34,397 nucleotides of DNA from Mycobacterium sp. (GTDB lineage Bacteria > Actinomycetota > Actinomycetes > Mycobacteriales > Mycobacteriaceae): contig JAGQTU010000042.1 of NCBI GenBank assembly GCA_020438865.1, positions 1 to 34,397 on the forward strand, given 5' to 3'. The notes under the pieces were generated by a model, which was given only the letters and a program-made list of their open reading frames with translations, ran no database searches and had not been told where the DNA came from. This document shows, in pieces, positions 32,908 to 34,397 of this stretch. Numbering within the stretch: the first letter of the stretch is position 1; each line of letters opens with the position of its first letter. The translations under genes were made by a program, and so were the position numbers.

Positions 32908-32913
32908 AGCGTA
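32908..32913 (-). promoter_or_regulatory. Candidate -10 box, leaderless GTG at 32901
   Basis: TACGCT on the minus strand fits TANNNT and lies 6 nt before GTG 32901. The 202-bp region to priA is divergent. Confidence 0.4.
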
Positions 32914-33103
32914 TGCCCAGATCAGCCCGCCATATGCAGAACGGAGACCTCGCCCGGGTCGGGTGCCGAACTCACCGGACGCCGCAAGGCCGTGGGTGGC
33001 GCGGCACTGCCGACTGATGAACCACCGCACATTGTCGGCGGTCGCTGTCACCATCGGTAGTGTTCGCGAGACGCGGGGTCGCACTGGGCAGGGACGGGGG
33101 CAG

Positions 33104-34397
33104 GTGAGCACAGCCGGTCGGCGCGCCGCCGAGCACGAGCCCATCGCCCGGGTGCTGCCCATGCTGTCGGTCCCGCACCTCGACCGCGAGTTCGACTACC
33201 TGGTCTCCGAGGAACAGTCCGATGATGCCCAGCCCGGGGTCCGGGTGCGGGTCCGGTTCCACGGCCGGCTGGTCGACGCCTTCGTCCTGGAGCGCCGCTC
33301 CGACACCGACCACGTCGGTCAGCTCGGCTGGCTGGATCGGGTGATCTCGGCCGAGCCGGTGCTGACCCCCGAGGTGCGCCGGCTCGTCGACGCCGTCGCC
33401 GCCCGGTACGCGGGTACCCGCCCCGACGTCCTGCGGCTGGCCATCCCGCCGCGGCACGCCGGCGCGGAGAAGGGCGCGGCCTCGGTGCCGCTGCTTCCGG
33501 TGATCGAGCCGGTCGATCCCACCGCGTGGGGTCGCTATCTGCGCGGCGAGCAGTTCCTCGGCGCGCTGCGGGACGGGCGGGCGGCCCGGGCCGTCTGGCA
33601 GGCGCTGCCCGGTGAGCAATGGTGCGAGCGGATCGCCGAAGCCGCAGCCGCGGCCGTCACCGGTGGTTATGGCGTGCTGGCCATCGTGCCCGACCAGCGC
33701 GACATCGACGCGCTGCTGGCCGCCGTCACCGTACGCATCGACGCTGCCGCGGTCGTGGCGCTGTCCGCCGGGCTGGGCCCGTCGGCCCGCTATCGGCGCT
33801 GGCTGTCGGTGCTGCGCGGCCATGCCCGGGTGGTGATCGGCACCCGCAGCGCGGTGTTCGCCCCGGTCGACCGGCTGGGGCTGGTGATCGTCTGGGACGA
33901 CGGCGACGACACCCTGGCCGAGCCCCGGGCGCCCTACCCGCACGCCCGCGAGGTCGCCATGCTGCGCGCCCACCAATTGCGGTGCGCCGCCCTCATCGGC
34001 GGCTACGCGCGCACCGCGGAGGCGCAGGCGCTGGTGCGCAGCGGCTGGGCGCACGATCTGTTTGCGGCCCGGCCGGTGGTGCGTGGCTGCGCGCCGCGCG
34101 TGGTGGCCCTCGACGACGGCGGCTACGCCGAGGACCGCGACGCCGCGGCGCGGACCGCGCGGCTGCCGTCGGTGGCGCTGCGGGCCGCCCGGGGCGCGCT
34201 CGAACGCGGCGCCCCGGCGCTGGTGCAGGTTCCGCGCCGCGGATACGTCCCGTCGGTCGCCTGCGCGCGGTGCCGCACCATCGCCCGCTGTCGGCACTGC
34301 ATGGGGCCGCTGGCGCTGTCCGAGCGGGATGCCGCCGGCGCGGCCTGCCGCTGGTGCGGGCGCATCGACACCGCCCTGCGGTGCCGCCGCTGCGGCG
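33104..34397 (+). CDS. priA: Primosomal protein PriA (helicase-dead actinobacterial type), partial
   Basis: First 431 codons; the gene runs off the right edge. The N-terminal DNA-binding domain (LPMLSVPHLDREFDYLV, GVRVRVRFHGRLVDAFVLE) matches PriA, which restarts stalled replication forks. Where helicases carry the Walker A GxTGSGKT, this protein has only GEQWCERIAEAAAAA, and the DEEH box is replaced by WDDGDD. The ATPase is therefore absent, as is usual for mycobacterial PriA. The zinc-binding cysteine cluster begins near residue 387 (CARC, CRHC, CRWC, CRRC). GTG 33104 follows a G-rich stretch (GGGGGCAG). It serves as the right-hand marker of the conserved chromosome flank. Confidence 0.92.
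   Translation, partial: MSTAGRRAAEHEPIARVLPMLSVPHLDREFDYLVSEEQSDDAQPGVRVRVRFHGRLVDAFVLERRSDTDHVGQLGWLDRVISAEPVLTPEVRRLVDAVAARYAGTRPDVLRLAIPPRHAGAEKGAASVPLLPVIEPVDPTAWGRYLRGEQFLGALRDGRAARAVWQALPGEQWCERIAEAAAAAVTGGYGVLAIVPDQRDIDALLAAVTVRIDAAAVVALSAGLGPSARYRRWLSVLRGHARVVIGTRSAVFAPVDRLGLVIVWDDGDDTLAEPRAPYPHAREVAMLRAHQLRCAALIGGYARTAEAQALVRSGWAHDLFAARPVVRGCAPRVVALDDGGYAEDRDAAARTARLPSVALRAARGALERGAPALVQVPRRGYVPSVACARCRTIARCRHCMGPLALSERDAAGAACRWCGRIDTALRCRRCG

Noticed and set aside
32902-33162. N-terminal extension of the PAS-EAL frame to ATG 33162
   Set aside because: Overlaps the priA start on the other strand, has no domain, and GTG 32901 has a well-placed -10 box.
1-34397. CRISPR arrays, tRNA or rRNA genes, integrase or attachment sites
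   Set aside because: No regularly spaced repeats, cloverleaf-like segments or recombinase motifs were found by eye; island ends lack an obvious direct repeat.

Overview
The window is GC-rich chromosomal DNA of a mycobacterium (Mycobacteriaceae, probably a Mycolicibacterium-like environmental species). This rests on codon use, frequent GTG starts, mycobacterial-type proteins (Lip-family esterase, WS/DGAT-like acyltransferase) and a PriA without helicase motifs. No tRNA, rRNA or CRISPR array was seen.

Left edge (1-2266): a Baeyer-Villiger-type monooxygenase (cut by the window edge) and an HSL-family esterase on the minus strand, with a lysoplasmalogenase-like (YhhN/TMEM86) membrane protein diverging from a shared CATG. 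Right edge (33104-34397): the start of priA. From memory, the M. tuberculosis order lipH-lipI-Rv1401-priA (Rv1399c-Rv1402) places the Rv1401 homologue next to priA. Here about 31 kb lies between them, so 2267-33103 looks like an accessory island.

Inside the island: (a) a decayed PAS-GGDEF pseudogene (about 2340-2840). (b) A dolichol-phosphate-mannose-synthase-like GT2 and a membrane-anchored endonuclease/exonuclease/phosphatase-fold protein. (c) A 212-codon membrane-protein gene split by a 1466-bp IS256-family element; the 8-bp target duplication is visible and removing the element restores the frame exactly. (d) An overlapping plus-strand operon (7357-17801): BcsB-like surface protein, large GT-C-like membrane protein, GT2, two GT4s, Wzx-like flippase and WS/DGAT-like acyltransferase. 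It reads as a cell-surface glycan assembly system with no BcsA synthase. (e) A GH15 glucosidase/trehalase and a histidine-rich small protein on the minus strand. (f) A Tat-exported PhoD-like phosphatase coupled to a DUF4832-type secreted protein. (g) A secreted GH16 beta-glucanase followed by a lipoprotein that fuses a catalytically dead lipase half to an esterase half. (h) A molybdopterin-oxidoreductase-fold lipoprotein coupled to a transmembrane GGDEF-EAL protein, and a PAS(x4)-EAL protein.

Working model (inference): the window holds synthesis, lipid decoration, export and trimming of an extracellular glycan, together with c-di-GMP turnover enzymes that could control it. Six transcription units begin with a TANNNT -10 element 5-7 nt before the start codon, as expected for leaderless mycobacterial mRNAs. 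Family assignments come from reading motifs by eye; no database search was possible.
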